Source of the DNA: JALSRD01 sp964476595
GTDB taxonomy: Bacteria; Desulfobacterota; Desulfobacteria; Desulfobacterales; JALSRD01
NCBI GenBank assembly: GCA_964476595.1
Contig: CAYZCL010000133.1
Location: forward strand, 1 to 64,000
Length of the DNA: 64,000 nucleotides
Direction of reading: 5' to 3'
Shown: piece after piece, positions 50,563-60,082 of the stretch
Position numbering within the stretch: position 1 is the first letter of the stretch
How the letters are laid out: each line of letters begins with the position of its first letter
The notes under the pieces: model-generated
What the model was told of the DNA's origin: nothing
The model's database searches: none
The model's input: only the letters and a program-made list of their open reading frames with translations
Made by a program: the position numbers and the translations under genes

Positions 50563-51825
50563 CTATTTCGACATCCAGGGCGCCGGTTTGAAGGAGCCAA
50601 CTGCGTATTTGGACGGGCTGATCAATATACCTTTGCCATCCCAGATCTGATAGAAAGTTACGGGGATATGGTCGACATCCTGGATGGCCAGGTGGGTCGC
50701 CGGATCGAAGGCGAGAACACCGGCGGCGGTATCCCGCTTCATTTTACCGATCGCTTGGGCAATGGCTTTATGCTTGGTAGGATCGCCCACCTGACGAAGC
50801 GCGTCGAAATAGAACTGCATCATATCGTAAAGGCCGATACCGTAAGGACCGGGCTCCGCCTTATACCGATTGCGATATTCCTTCAACCTCTCCTGGCCCA
50901 GTGGCCATTTCGGTGTATCCAGTGGACCGCCGATCGCGTTATAAAGGACGCCGTTGGCATTTTTCCCGGTCAGTTTGAGAAATTCCGGAACCAGGGGCGC
51001 GTATTGCAAAAACACCAGGCTATCGGTAGGATCCTCGAGAAATTGATTCAGGAACAGGGCTGAATTGCCGGGGAGATAGTCTGTGTTTACCACCAGATCC
51101 GGGGGATTCTGGCGGACTTTGGCCAGAATGGCTCGCCAGTCGCTGACCTCGCCGAACGGCACCAGTTCATCCACGGTCACTTTCCAGCCACCCTTTTTAA
51201 AAACAGTTTTCATGCCTTCGGAGATGGTCTTGGAATAGGGGTTGTCAGAAGAGATAATGGCCACCGTCTTATTTTTAAGTTTGATTTTTCCGGCCTTGGC
51301 CAATTTTTCAACAAGGGGCAGCAGAGCGGTCTCGTATCCCTTAAACGACGCCGTAAATGACCAGCAGCACCAGTAATCTTCAGGCGCCTTGCCGATAATA
51401 CCCGCCGTCGCGCCGGCTGGACCGGCAATCATGAAAGGCATGCCAGCCTCTTTCATCAGGTCAATCTCAAAGTTCGACAGGCTGGCATATCCGGTAATAA
51501 TGAAATGAATATCGGCATCGCCCAGGAGCCGTTCGGCCGCACTGGTGACGTTTGCCGCCGACATGTCCTTGACATCGGCGGTTTCAATTTCAAATGTATA
51601 TCCAGCGATCCCTCCAGCCTTGTTGGCTTCATCAACAGCCCACTTGACGGCGCGGACGTAATCCTCACCATCGGCAGACGCCGGTCCGGTCAAGGGTGCC
51701 AGAATGCCTATCTTGATTACTTTGGCTTCTACTGCTTGATACTGTCCACCCAACGCTATCATTGCCATCACACCGAACAAGATAAACAAGACGCTTAAAT
51801 TCAAACTCCGTTTCGACCGCATCAT
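50563..51825 (-). CDS. Periplasmic binding protein of the island ABC transporter
   Basis: A 420-residue type 1 binding protein with a signal peptide (SVLFILFGVMAMIALGGQYQ..A). It begins VIKIGILAPLTGPASADGED, the usual start of LivJ-like proteins, and has the two-lobe pattern with FIITGYASLSNFEIDLMKEA and LVVNTDYLPGNSALFLNQFL. The ligand is unknown; Trp/Cys-rich YWCCWSF near residue 160 may line the pocket. It is the first gene of the operon. Confidence 0.9.
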   Translation of the reverse strand: MMRSKRSLNLSVLFILFGVMAMIALGGQYQAVEAKVIKIGILAPLTGPASADGEDYVRAVKWAVDEANKAGGIAGYTFEIETADVKDMSAANVTSAAERLLGDADIHFIITGYASLSNFEIDLMKEAGMPFMIAGPAGATAGIIGKAPEDYWCCWSFTASFKGYETALLPLVEKLAKAGKIKLKNKTVAIISSDNPYSKTISEGMKTVFKKGGWKVTVDELVPFGEVSDWRAILAKVRQNPPDLVVNTDYLPGNSALFLNQFLEDPTDSLVFLQYAPLVPEFLKLTGKNANGVLYNAIGGPLDTPKWPLGQERLKEYRNRYKAEPGPYGIGLYDMMQFYFDALRQVGDPTKHKAIAQAIGKMKRDTAAGVLAFDPATHLAIQDVDHIPVTFYQIWDGKGILISPSKYAVGSFKPAPWMSK

Positions 51826-52099
51826 AATCCTCCTTTTGTTTCAATCCCGGGCTGAAAACTTTTCAACTCACAAGTAAATGGATCCGGTTGATTTACGTGC
51901 ATAATGATATTTTAAATGCTTTGCAAGTATTTTTTTAAATGCCATTAAAATTTCATCAATAGCACTTAAAAATAAACAGCCCATTATCGGTCCTGGCCTT
52001 TACAAATACCAAGGATGAAAGCCAACTGAACCAGTGGTTGTTTTTTTAAGAAAGAATGTGACGCCTTGGTGAAGAAAGCGCCACCAAAGGCTCACACAA

Positions 52100-52553
52100 C
52101 AATAACTTAACATTTCAAGCGTATTGCATATGAACGTGGGCAAATCGACATTCGAGAGGCGTTCATAGACGGCAGCTTCGCACCGGCAAAAAAAGGGGTC
52201 TTGCTGTCGGCAGGACAAAACGCGGCAAGGGCACCAGGATCATGGCAATCGCAGACGCTTCCGGTCTTCCTGTCGCCGCTTACGTTGAAAGCGCTGCGCC
52301 CCACGAAGTAAAACGGGTCGGGCAAACGATAGAAAGCTGTTTTACGCGCTATGCTGCGGATAAGCTTATTGGCGACAAGACCTGCGACAGCGATAAACTC
52401 GATCAGCAGCTTCAAAAGGACCGTGGCGTTGAAATGATTGCGCCACATCGAAGGAATAGAACAAGAGCACGCATCCAGGATGGACAAAAACTCAGGCGAT
52501 ACAGGCGCCGATGGAAACTCGAAAGACTGTTTGCAAGGCTGCAGAACTTCAGG
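52100..52553 (+). mobile_element. Truncated transposase remnant, IS5-like
   Basis: Plus-strand frames carry IDIREAFIDGSFAPAKKG, then after a shift at an A-run GLAVGRTKRGKGTRIMAIAD, YAADKLIGDKTCDSD and RRRWKLERLFARLQNFRR, matching the C-terminal half of IS5/IS427-type transposases. The match ends exactly at the stop codon of the convergent sigma-54 regulator. It marks the right border of the low-GC island. Confidence 0.8.
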
Positions 52554-53916
52554 CGTGAATGCCGTAACGCTTCATCCAGTGCCACACCGTCACCCGTGAC
52601 ACGCCCAGCAACCGCGCCGCCTCGGCGCGGTTGCCGCCGGTCCTGCGCAGCGCCTCCAGCAGGTGATGTTTTTTCATCTCCTCGTGCCGCAGCGGACGTG
52701 CAGGCGGATCGGCCTCCGCGGACCCGGAGGGGTCACCGATATGCTCGGGCAGGTGCTCCGGCTGTATCTTGGGGCCCAGGCAACGTATGGCGGCATATTC
52801 GAAGGCGCTCTTGAGTTCACGCACGTTGCCCGGCCACCGATAGGCCATCAGCCGGTCCAGCGCCTCCCGGCTGATCCCCGCAAGAGGCTTTTCGTTTTTC
52901 ATGCAGATCCTGCGTAGGAAATAATCCGCCAGCAGGGGAATGTCCTCGGGCCGTTCGCGCAGGGGCGGCATGCGGATGGGGATCACGTTGATGCGGAAAT
53001 AAAAGTCCTCCCGCAGGTCTCCCCTGCGGACCCGTTCCTCGAGGTTGCGGTGGGTGGCCGAGATGATGCGGACATCCACCGGAATGGGCGTGTTGTCCCC
53101 CACCCGCTCGATGACCTTTTGCTCCAGCACGCGCAGGAGCTTGACCTGCGTCGCGGGCGGGATGTCCCCGATTTCGTCGAGGAAAATGTCGCCACCCTGG
53201 GCGGCCTCGAACCGTCCCCGGCGATCCCGGTAAGCACCGGTAAAGGCCCCCTTGACGTGCCCGAAGAGCTCGCTTTCCAGCAGGGACGCGCTCAGAGCGG
53301 CACAGTTGATCTTGACGAACGCTTTGTTGCGGCGCCTTCCGCACCGGTGCAGCGCATCGGCGGCCAGTTCCTTGCCGGTGCCGCTCTCGCCCAGGATGAT
53401 GATGGGGGCATCCGACTGCGCCGCACTGGAAATCAGGTCGAACACCCTGCGCATGGCCGGCGAGTTGCCCAGCAGGCCGTAAAAGCGGTCCTCCGACCGC
53501 AGTTCCCTGCGGAAAACCTCGACCTGCCGTTGGCTCTCGACCAGCATCGAGATGTTGGTGACGGTCTCGACACTGCCGATGACCCCTCCCTGCTCATCGT
53601 GCAGCAGGCGGGCGTTCTTGAGAACGTGAACGACCTCACCACTCTTGCTCACCAGGGTGCAGCGGTGGTTGTCCAGCCGGCCCGTCCGGAACAGGATGCA
53701 CCAGTTATCGAGGCCGCGGCCACGAGCGATCTCGCAATAGCTGCAGTTGATGGTGGTGCAGGGCTGACCGATGATCTCGTCCCTGGCGTAACCGGTCATT
53801 TCTTCGAATGCCCGGTTGACCGAGAGGATGGTGCCCTGCCGGTCGACGATCATGACACCGTCCTGGATGGTCTCGACGACCGTTTTCCAGTGGGCTTCGA
53901 GGTAGGAACCGTACAT
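52549..53916 (-). CDS. PAS-domain sigma-54-dependent activator
   Basis: A 455-residue regulator. Residues ~10-125 form a PAS domain with the cluster CTTINCSYCE and NWCILF, four cysteines that might bind an Fe-S centre or heme. The AAA+ domain has GESGTGKE (Walker A), the sigma-54 contact loop GAFTGA, GGDIFLDEIGDI (Walker B) and the R-finger region. A Fis-type HTH (RAEAARLLGVSRVTVWHWMK) ends the protein. It diverges from the porin, which has a sigma-54 promoter. Confidence 0.93.
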   Translation of the reverse strand: MYGSYLEAHWKTVVETIQDGVMIVDRQGTILSVNRAFEEMTGYARDEIIGQPCTTINCSYCEIARGRGLDNWCILFRTGRLDNHRCTLVSKSGEVVHVLKNARLLHDEQGGVIGSVETVTNISMLVESQRQVEVFRRELRSEDRFYGLLGNSPAMRRVFDLISSAAQSDAPIIILGESGTGKELAADALHRCGRRRNKAFVKINCAALSASLLESELFGHVKGAFTGAYRDRRGRFEAAQGGDIFLDEIGDIPPATQVKLLRVLEQKVIERVGDNTPIPVDVRIISATHRNLEERVRRGDLREDFYFRINVIPIRMPPLRERPEDIPLLADYFLRRICMKNEKPLAGISREALDRLMAYRWPGNVRELKSAFEYAAIRCLGPKIQPEHLPEHIGDPSGSAEADPPARPLRHEEMKKHHLLEALRRTGGNRAEAARLLGVSRVTVWHWMKRYGIHA

Positions 53917-53931
53917 TTGCTAACTCCCCTG

Positions 53932-53964
53932 CGTTAAATTTTTTAACTGACGTTAAATTTTTTA
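53932..53964. promoter_or_regulatory. Direct repeat, probable activator-binding site
   Basis: The 14-base sequence CGTTAAATTTTTTA occurs twice, 19 bases apart from start to start, about 150 bases upstream of the sigma-54 promoter. That is the usual position of upstream activator sites, and it also overlaps the activator's own leader. Confidence 0.6.
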
Positions 53965-54096
53965 TCATGCCTCGATTCCCCATGCAAGCCAAATCGGCGC
54001 CACCGGTCGTCGGCTGTCGTCTGCGGTCATTCTAACAGCCCAACGATACAAGTAAAACAGGAGCCAATACCCGTCACTGAAATAGCGTTCGCAGCA

Positions 54097-54112
54097 TGGC
54101 ACCGAAGTTGCT
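54097..54112 (+). promoter_or_regulatory. Sigma-54 promoter of the porin
   Basis: TGGCAC-N5-TTGCT matches the -24/-12 consensus with GG and GC exactly ten bases apart. Transcription would start near 54123, 145 bases before the porin start. Confidence 0.88.
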
Positions 54113-54268
54113 CCAGAGAGGGGCAACCATCGACCACGGCCCCGTCGTTCGCAAAACGGGGGCCGTATTCCACGAGGGGAGGTGATGCGCAAGGTACGAA
54201 AAAGGTTCATGTGTCGCCTTGTCCAAAACCCATTGTCGATCCATACGATTCACAAGGAGGAAACAAAA

Positions 54269-55489
54269 GTGAAGAAAATTATCGTTCTTTCCGCCGTTAT
54301 TGCCGTGATGTTCTGGGCGCTTCCTGCGTCCGCCGTGGATCAGTGGGATTTTTACGGCAGCGCCCGAATGGAGACATTTTACAATGCCGGAAAAGCCGCT
54401 ACGTTGATGAATGCCCACGACGACGGCAACATCAACGAGGACGACGCCGAAACCCAGTGGAGCCTGTCGCCCATCGCCCGCATCGGCGCCAAGGTCAAGC
54501 ACGGGCACGTCAGCGGCTACTTCGAGTACGGTCCGGGCGTCAACTTGCGCAAGCTCTACGCCACCTGGCGGCCTTGGGGGGATCAGTCCTGGGAACTGCT
54601 GGTGGGCCAGACCTATACACCCATCAATGTGTTCTACTCCGGGCAGACCTATGCCGCCGACGAAGGCCTACTCTCTACCGGCCAGATGTACGACGGCCGC
54701 CATCCCATGGTGCAGGTGTCGTACAAGGGCTTTAAACTGGCCCTCGTCAATGTCGGCAACGCCAGCGACCTGGGCACCCTCTTTGCGTCCGAGCCCGGCG
54801 GCGAGCTGGACTCGCCGGGAGACGTTGACGTGCTGATTCCCAAGATTGCGGCCAGTTACCATTATAGCGCCGACAACTTCTTTTTCGACCTGGTGGGCGG
54901 CTACCAGACCTACCGGATCGAGAACCCCAACGGTTTCGGCGGAGACCTCGACGTCGATGCCTTCATGTTCGGCGGCGGCGGCGGTGTCAATTTCGGACCC
55001 GCATACGTCAAGGCCGCCGGCTATTATGGCCAGAACATTGGCAATTACGGTATGTGGACCAATGCCAACGGCTATTTCGGCAAGCCCATGCTCAAACCGG
55101 GTGCACCCGTTGCGGGCCTGTGGGCCGTCGATGCCGCCAGCGCCGTGGTGACCTATAACCGCGACGCCACAGGAGCCCTGAGCTATGACACCGAGGACAC
55201 CACCGTCTGGAGCGCCCTGGGTGTGGTGGGCTTCAACGTCAACGACATGATCCGACTGGAAGCCGGTGTGGGCTACGTCGACTATGACAACGACTACTTC
55301 ATCGCCGACGGAAAGGTGATGGCCACCTATCTGCAGGCGCCCATCACCTTTGCCAAAGGGGTCTTCATGGTCCCTGAAATCGGCTACTACAACATTGACA
55401 GCCGCCTGGACATGCTGGACGACAACGGCTCCGCCCGCGACGGTGAAGATTTCTGGTACATCGGCGCCAAGTGGCAGATCAACTTCTAG
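54269..55489 (+). CDS. Outer-membrane porin
   Basis: The gene starts at a GTG (54269) with a strong AAGGAGG; the 406-residue product has a signal peptide (KKIIVLSAVIAVMFWALPAS..A). The mature part is made of alternating strands, e.g. WDFYGSARMETFYN at the N-terminus, and ends with an aromatic residue (YIGAKWQINF), the usual beta-barrel insertion signal. No selectivity can be read. Expression should depend on sigma-54 and the divergent PAS activator. Confidence 0.88.
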   Translation: MKKIIVLSAVIAVMFWALPASAVDQWDFYGSARMETFYNAGKAATLMNAHDDGNINEDDAETQWSLSPIARIGAKVKHGHVSGYFEYGPGVNLRKLYATWRPWGDQSWELLVGQTYTPINVFYSGQTYAADEGLLSTGQMYDGRHPMVQVSYKGFKLALVNVGNASDLGTLFASEPGGELDSPGDVDVLIPKIAASYHYSADNFFFDLVGGYQTYRIENPNGFGGDLDVDAFMFGGGGGVNFGPAYVKAAGYYGQNIGNYGMWTNANGYFGKPMLKPGAPVAGLWAVDAASAVVTYNRDATGALSYDTEDTTVWSALGVVGFNVNDMIRLEAGVGYVDYDNDYFIADGKVMATYLQAPITFAKGVFMVPEIGYYNIDSRLDMLDDNGSARDGEDFWYIGAKWQINF

Positions 55490-55524
55490 CCGACCACGGC
55501 TCGCCATCGAACGATCCTGAAAAA

Positions 55525-55550
55525 GCCGCCTCCGCTTCCACGGGGGCGGC
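55525..55550 (+). terminator. Hairpin after the porin gene
   Basis: GCCGCCTCCG and CGGGGGCGGC form a ten-base-pair stem (one G-U) with a six-base loop, 36 bases past the stop. There is no T-run after it on the plus strand, so termination is likely but not certain. The rest of the 365-base gap to 55854 contains only the promoter of the next gene. Confidence 0.5.
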
Positions 55551-55746
55551 GTGCCCCGCCGCACCCGCGGCTTGCGTCTTCCCCCCTTTTGAATTAATTT
55601 CGGTAAAAGGTTTCAATTGTCTTGAAGCCCTTTGGGATTTCCGTTTTCATCCCGCACCGGCGGAACGTCCGGGGCCGTCGGCCCGGTCCACCGGGACCCG
55701 ACGACACTTTTCCCGGTTCCGCGTCAAACGCGAAAATCGATCAACT

Positions 55747-55788
55747 TTGATCTAAGTCAATTACACACCGCACGGATTGGGGTAAATT
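55747..55788 (+). promoter_or_regulatory. FNR/CRP-type box and -10 element
   Basis: TTGATCTAAGTCAA (55747-55760) is one base from the FNR consensus TTGAT-N4-ATCAA. A -10 TAAATT lies at 55783-55788. The implied start near 55795 puts the box at -41.5, the classic class II activation position. Confidence 0.72.
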
Positions 55789-55854
55789 GTTTTCATTAAG
55801 ATTGCGGGGAGGTGTGCGATTACATCATCCAGCTCGTCATGAAAGGACTCTCAA

Positions 55855-56298
55855 ATGTGTGAAAGCTTTCGTAAAACGTGTTATTGTGGACGCCGAACGG
55901 CGGAGATTTTCTTCGGCAAGATGGCCCTGGACGAACAGAGCGTGGAAGCGGTCTACTGCCCGGAGTGCAGCCGCAACATCGCCACCGATCCCGAAAGCCG
56001 CGTGTGGGACAACGGCTGGGTGCTGGAGCTGGACATGGACGTGGTCCGCACGCGCGCTACGGTCATGGGAGTCCCGCCGGACGAACTGACCGCCGAGTGG
56101 GTCTTCGATCACGGCTACGCCACCTGGGTGGGCATTACCCCGGACGAATCCGAGCAGCGCAACCGCGAACGCGCCGAGATCCAGAAGCTTGCCAAAACCG
56201 ACCTGCTGGCGTATTACAACGCCATGAAGCAGTGGGGCGCCGACCGCGAGGAGCGTTTCGTCCGGGAAGGCTGGCGCAAAACGAGGATCTGGCAGTAG
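55855..56298 (+). CDS. Small Cys-containing protein of unknown function
   Basis: A 147-residue protein, AAAGGA upstream. The N-terminus has CYCGRRTAEIFF and then VEAVYCPECSRNI, a CxC plus CxxC set that could form a zinc ribbon. The C-terminal part is helical and charged (TDLLAYYNAMKQWGADREER). No family is recognised, though I recall similar hypothetical proteins in sulfate reducers. The FNR-type promoter suggests a role under anaerobic or nitrosative conditions. Confidence 0.7.
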   Translation: MCESFRKTCYCGRRTAEIFFGKMALDEQSVEAVYCPECSRNIATDPESRVWDNGWVLELDMDVVRTRATVMGVPPDELTAEWVFDHGYATWVGITPDESEQRNRERAEIQKLAKTDLLAYYNAMKQWGADREERFVREGWRKTRIWQ

Positions 56299-56631
56299 AC
56301 GGTGTCCATCGTCGCGGAACCGCGCCGTCCGCGCAAACGCATTCAGAAATCATCACATCTTGTCGGGGCCGGGATTCTTCAAAACGGCTGTTCACCGCCG
56401 GGAATCGTTCTGGTCGTCATCCTCATCGGCGGGGTGCTGCTGTGGGGGGCTTCAAGGTACAACTGTCCGGGTTCACCCTTCGCGTTCACGGCCTGACCAA
56501 CCGATCCTCATCCTGACCCTGCTGCGCTCATCGTTGCGGGTCTGTCTCCTCTCGATCGAGGCCGGCATGCGCGTGGTTTCGGTGGCCATGCACCGTAAGT
56601 CGGTGGCCGGGCTGCCCCGGCACCCGCTGGG

Positions 56632-56850
56632 AAGTTCATCAACGCGGCGGTCCCCGGCGACAACACCGACATGGAAGCAGCCACCCTCGAGCGGCTGCTG
56701 CTGTCCCAGGCCCTGAACCGGATGGTCATCGACCACGTGGGAAACGACCAGGACCTGCCGAATCTTCTGCAGAAACAGATCTCGCCCCAGCCCCTGAAGC
56801 GCCCTTTCCTGCTGGACTTCGCCCGGACCAAAATCGACGGCCTGCCCTGA
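56632..56850 (+). pseudogene. Protein-like fragment without start
   Basis: A 72-codon stretch reads as real protein (AAVPGDNTDMEAATLERLLL, then SQALNRMVIDHVGNDQDLPN and PFLLDFARTKIDGLP) to a TGA at 56848, but has no start or ribosome-binding site; upstream frames are disrupted. It looks like the end of a decayed gene. I cannot name the family. The surrounding 56299-56950 has no other gene. Confidence 0.35.
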
Positions 56851-56950
56851 CGCGGGCTGAGCCGCCTGGTGGACGCCCCGCGCGACCCTTTCCGCCAGTC
56901 TTTCGCCGGTGACCCGGCCAAGGTGTCGTCCCTGCCGAAAACATCAAGCG

Positions 56951-57745
56951 TCACTTCAAAAAATCACGCATAACCCTGCAAAACGTATCGGGCGCATCGA
57001 CATGCACGAAATGACCGGCATCCGGCACCACGACAATTCGCAAGTTCGGAAAGAGGCGCCGCATGCGTTGACCGTCCGCGGCCGTGACATAGTCGGAAAG
57101 CCCGCCGACGACCAGGAGCATGGGATGCGGCAGCCTTTCGCCCGGTGCGACCTCGGCGTAGATCCCGCTGCGGTTGGCGTCGATGCCGTCCAAGCCGATG
57201 CGCCAGGCGAGCCGTCCGTCGGGACCGCGCACCAGGTTCTTGGCCAGGAAGCGCCGCGTCATCAGGCAGGGGACGCGATCGGCCAGCGCGGCCACCACCG
57301 CGGCGCGATCGGTGTAGGCCGCCGGGTCCAGTCCGGCCACGGCGTCGAAAAGCGTGTCCAGCGCCGGCGGGTAACGCCGCGGCGCCATGTCCACCACCAC
57401 CAACCGCGCGAGCCGCGCGGGAAAATCGGCAGCGAACTGCATGGCCACCTTGCCGCCCATGGAGTGCCCCACCAGGTGCACCCGCGCCAGGCCCCTGGCG
57501 TCCAGGAAAGCCGCCACGTCCGCCGCCATCGCGGGGTAGTTGAATTCCGGGCTGTGGAAGGAGCCGCCGTGGTTGCGCAGGTCCACGGCGTACACGGCGA
57601 AGTCCCGCGCCAGGCGCCGGGCGACCCCCAGCCAGCTGCTCAGCGAAGCGAACAGGCCGTGGAGGAGCACCAACGGCGGCCCGGAGCCGGCGTGCCAGCT
57701 GTTGAGAACCGGATGTTCAGCCTCTCTCACCGACCCGGCCTCCAA
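56951..57745 (-). CDS. Alpha/beta hydrolase
   Basis: A 264-residue esterase-like enzyme: LVLLHGLFASLSSWLGVARR (oxyanion hole HG), AVDLRNHGGSFHS, nucleophile elbow VGHSMGGK with Ser, acid in VVGGLSDYV and catalytic His in PDAGHFVHVDAPD. The triad is complete. The 'DLRNHG' motif is common in YbfF-type esterases. Substrate unknown. It diverges from the histidine-degradation operon. Confidence 0.88.
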   Translation of the reverse strand: MEAGSVREAEHPVLNSWHAGSGPPLVLLHGLFASLSSWLGVARRLARDFAVYAVDLRNHGGSFHSPEFNYPAMAADVAAFLDARGLARVHLVGHSMGGKVAMQFAADFPARLARLVVVDMAPRRYPPALDTLFDAVAGLDPAAYTDRAAVVAALADRVPCLMTRRFLAKNLVRGPDGRLAWRIGLDGIDANRSGIYAEVAPGERLPHPMLLVVGGLSDYVTAADGQRMRRLFPNLRIVVVPDAGHFVHVDAPDTFCRVMRDFLK

Positions 57746-58009
57746 ACATCGATATAGCTTGATTTCAAAGTCTTACAGGATAAACCTGAAGCGCGGCCAA
57801 AAACCAGCCATCCCCGGCCGGCGACCTCCCGCCGGCACGGCGCCGGGGACCGCTGGTGCCGTTCCCCGGCCGGCGCCTTTCGCCTTGACATCACTTTCGG
57901 CTGTAGTATGGTTGAATCACTGCCCATTGCCGCCCCGTGCCGGGGCGCGTGTTTTCGACCGGACGACCGCCCGGCTTTTCCATTTCAACCATCACCCGGG
58001 GGTGACGAA

Positions 58010-60082
58010 ATGATTGCCAATCAGGACATCGCCCAGGCCATGACCGTGCGCCTGGATGAGATCTTTCCCAAACTGCCGCGCCGGCCGGCCTTTGTCAAGG
58101 GCATCCGCCGGGCGCCCCACCGGGACTTCTCGCTTTCGCGGGAGGAGACCGTGCTGGCGCTCAAGAACGCCCTACGCTACGTTCCCGAGAAGTGGCAAGC
58201 CCGCCTGGCGCCCGAGTTCCTGGACGAGCTGCTGACCACCGGCCGCATCTACGGCTACCGCTTCCGGCCGACCGGCAACATCAAGGCCCGCCCCGTCCAG
58301 CGCTACCGCGGCAACTGCCTGGAGGGGCGCGCTTTTCAGGTGATGATCGACAACAACCTGGATTTCGACGTGGCGCTCTACCCCTACGAACTGGTGACCT
58401 ACGGCGAAACCGGACAGGTCTGCCAGAACTGGATGCAGTACCAGCTCATCCGGCGCTACCTGCAGATCATGAGCCGCGACCAGACCCTGGCCGTGGCCTC
58501 CGGGCACCCGCTGGGGCTCTTCGAATCGGCACCCGAGGCGCCGCGGGTGATCATCACCAACGCCCTCATGGTGGGCATGTTCGACGACCAGGAAAACTGG
58601 AACCGCGCCATGTCGCTGGGCGTGGCCAACTACGGCCAGATGACCGCCGGCGGATGGATGTATATCGGCCCTCAGGGCATCGTGCACGGCACCTACAGCA
58701 CGCTGCTCAACGCCGGGCGCTCCATCCTGGGCATCCCGGCCGACCGGGACCTCTCCGGCCACCTGTTCGTGTCCTCGGGCCTGGGCGGCATGAGCGGCGC
58801 CCAGGGCAAGGCGGTGGTCATCGCCGGCGGCGTGGGCGTCATCGCCGAGGTGGACGAATCGCGCATCCAGACGCGCCTGGACCAGGGCTGGGTGGACCGC
58901 GTGGAAAAAGATCCGGCCAAGGCCTTCGCGGCCGCCCACGCGCTGCGCGAGGCCGGCAAGGCGGCGGCCATCGCTTTTCACGGCAACATCGTGGACCTGC
59001 TGGCCTACGCCGCCGGGCACCAGGTGCCCATCGACCTGCTGTCCGACCAGACCTCGTGCCACGCGGTCTACGACGGCGGCTACTGTCCCCAGGGACTGAC
59101 TTTCGCCCAGCGCACGCGGCTGCTCCAGCGTGATCCCGAAAAATTCCGCCGCCTGGTGGACGAATCCCTGCGGCGGCACATCGCACTCATCCGCGAGCTG
59201 GTGGACCAGGGCGCCTACTTTTTCGACTACGGCAACAGTTTTCTCAAGGCGGTCTACGACGCCGGCGTGCGCGAGATCTGCAAAAACGGTAAAAACGCCC
59301 TGGACGGATTCATCTATCCCTCCTACGTGGAGCACATCATGGGCCCGGTCATGTTCGACTACGGCTACGGCCCGTTCCGCTGGGTGTGCCTGAGCGGCAA
59401 GAAGTCCGACTTGGCCAAAACCGACCGCGCCGCCATGGCCTGCATCGACCCCGCGCGGCGCTTCCAGGACCGCGACAACTACGAGTGGATCAAAAACGCG
59501 GGCAGGAACCGCCTGGTGGTGGGCACCCAGGCGCGCATCCTTTACCAGGACGCCGAGGGCCGCGTGCGCATCGCGCTCAAGTTCAACGAGATGGTGCGCC
59601 GCGGCGAAATCGGCCCCGTCATGTTGGGCCGCGACCACCACGACACCGGCGGCACGGATTCGCCCTTCCGCGAAACGGCCAACATCCGCGACGGCAGCAA
59701 CATCATGGCCGACATGGCCACCCACTGCTTCGCCGGCAACGCCGCCCGCGGCATGAGCCTGGTGGCGCTGCACAACGGCGGCGGCGTGGGCATCGGCAAG
59801 GCCATCAACGGCGGCTTCGGTCTGGTGCTGGACGGCAGCCGGCGGGTGGACGCCATCATCGCGCGCGCCATGGCCTGGGACGTCATGGGCGGCGTGGCCC
59901 GCCGCGCCTGGGCGCGCAACGAGAACGCCATGGAGACCGTCATCGACTACAACAACCGGCGCCGGGGCCGCGACCACATCACCCTGCCCTTCGTCCCCGA
60001 CGAGGACATGGTCACCTCGCTGGTGGCTGGCGCCTGGAAAAAATCGCCGGGCCGCACCGGCCGCGGGAGAAAGAAAAAATGA
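58010..60082 (+). CDS. hutU: Urocanate hydratase (long form)
   Basis: From the ATG at 58010 the protein has 690 residues, longer than the ~555 of classical HutU and like the long form known in some anaerobes. NAD-site features are HLFVSSGLGGMSGAQGKAVV, and the active region includes YCPQGLTFAQR and LGRDHHDTGGTDSPFRETAN. It hydrates urocanate to imidazolone propionate in histidine breakdown. It overlaps the next gene as ATGA. hutH and hutI are not in the window. Confidence 0.93.
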   Translation: MIANQDIAQAMTVRLDEIFPKLPRRPAFVKGIRRAPHRDFSLSREETVLALKNALRYVPEKWQARLAPEFLDELLTTGRIYGYRFRPTGNIKARPVQRYRGNCLEGRAFQVMIDNNLDFDVALYPYELVTYGETGQVCQNWMQYQLIRRYLQIMSRDQTLAVASGHPLGLFESAPEAPRVIITNALMVGMFDDQENWNRAMSLGVANYGQMTAGGWMYIGPQGIVHGTYSTLLNAGRSILGIPADRDLSGHLFVSSGLGGMSGAQGKAVVIAGGVGVIAEVDESRIQTRLDQGWVDRVEKDPAKAFAAAHALREAGKAAAIAFHGNIVDLLAYAAGHQVPIDLLSDQTSCHAVYDGGYCPQGLTFAQRTRLLQRDPEKFRRLVDESLRRHIALIRELVDQGAYFFDYGNSFLKAVYDAGVREICKNGKNALDGFIYPSYVEHIMGPVMFDYGYGPFRWVCLSGKKSDLAKTDRAAMACIDPARRFQDRDNYEWIKNAGRNRLVVGTQARILYQDAEGRVRIALKFNEMVRRGEIGPVMLGRDHHDTGGTDSPFRETANIRDGSNIMADMATHCFAGNAARGMSLVALHNGGGVGIGKAINGGFGLVLDGSRRVDAIIARAMAWDVMGGVARRAWARNENAMETVIDYNNRRRGRDHITLPFVPDEDMVTSLVAGAWKKSPGRTGRGRKKK

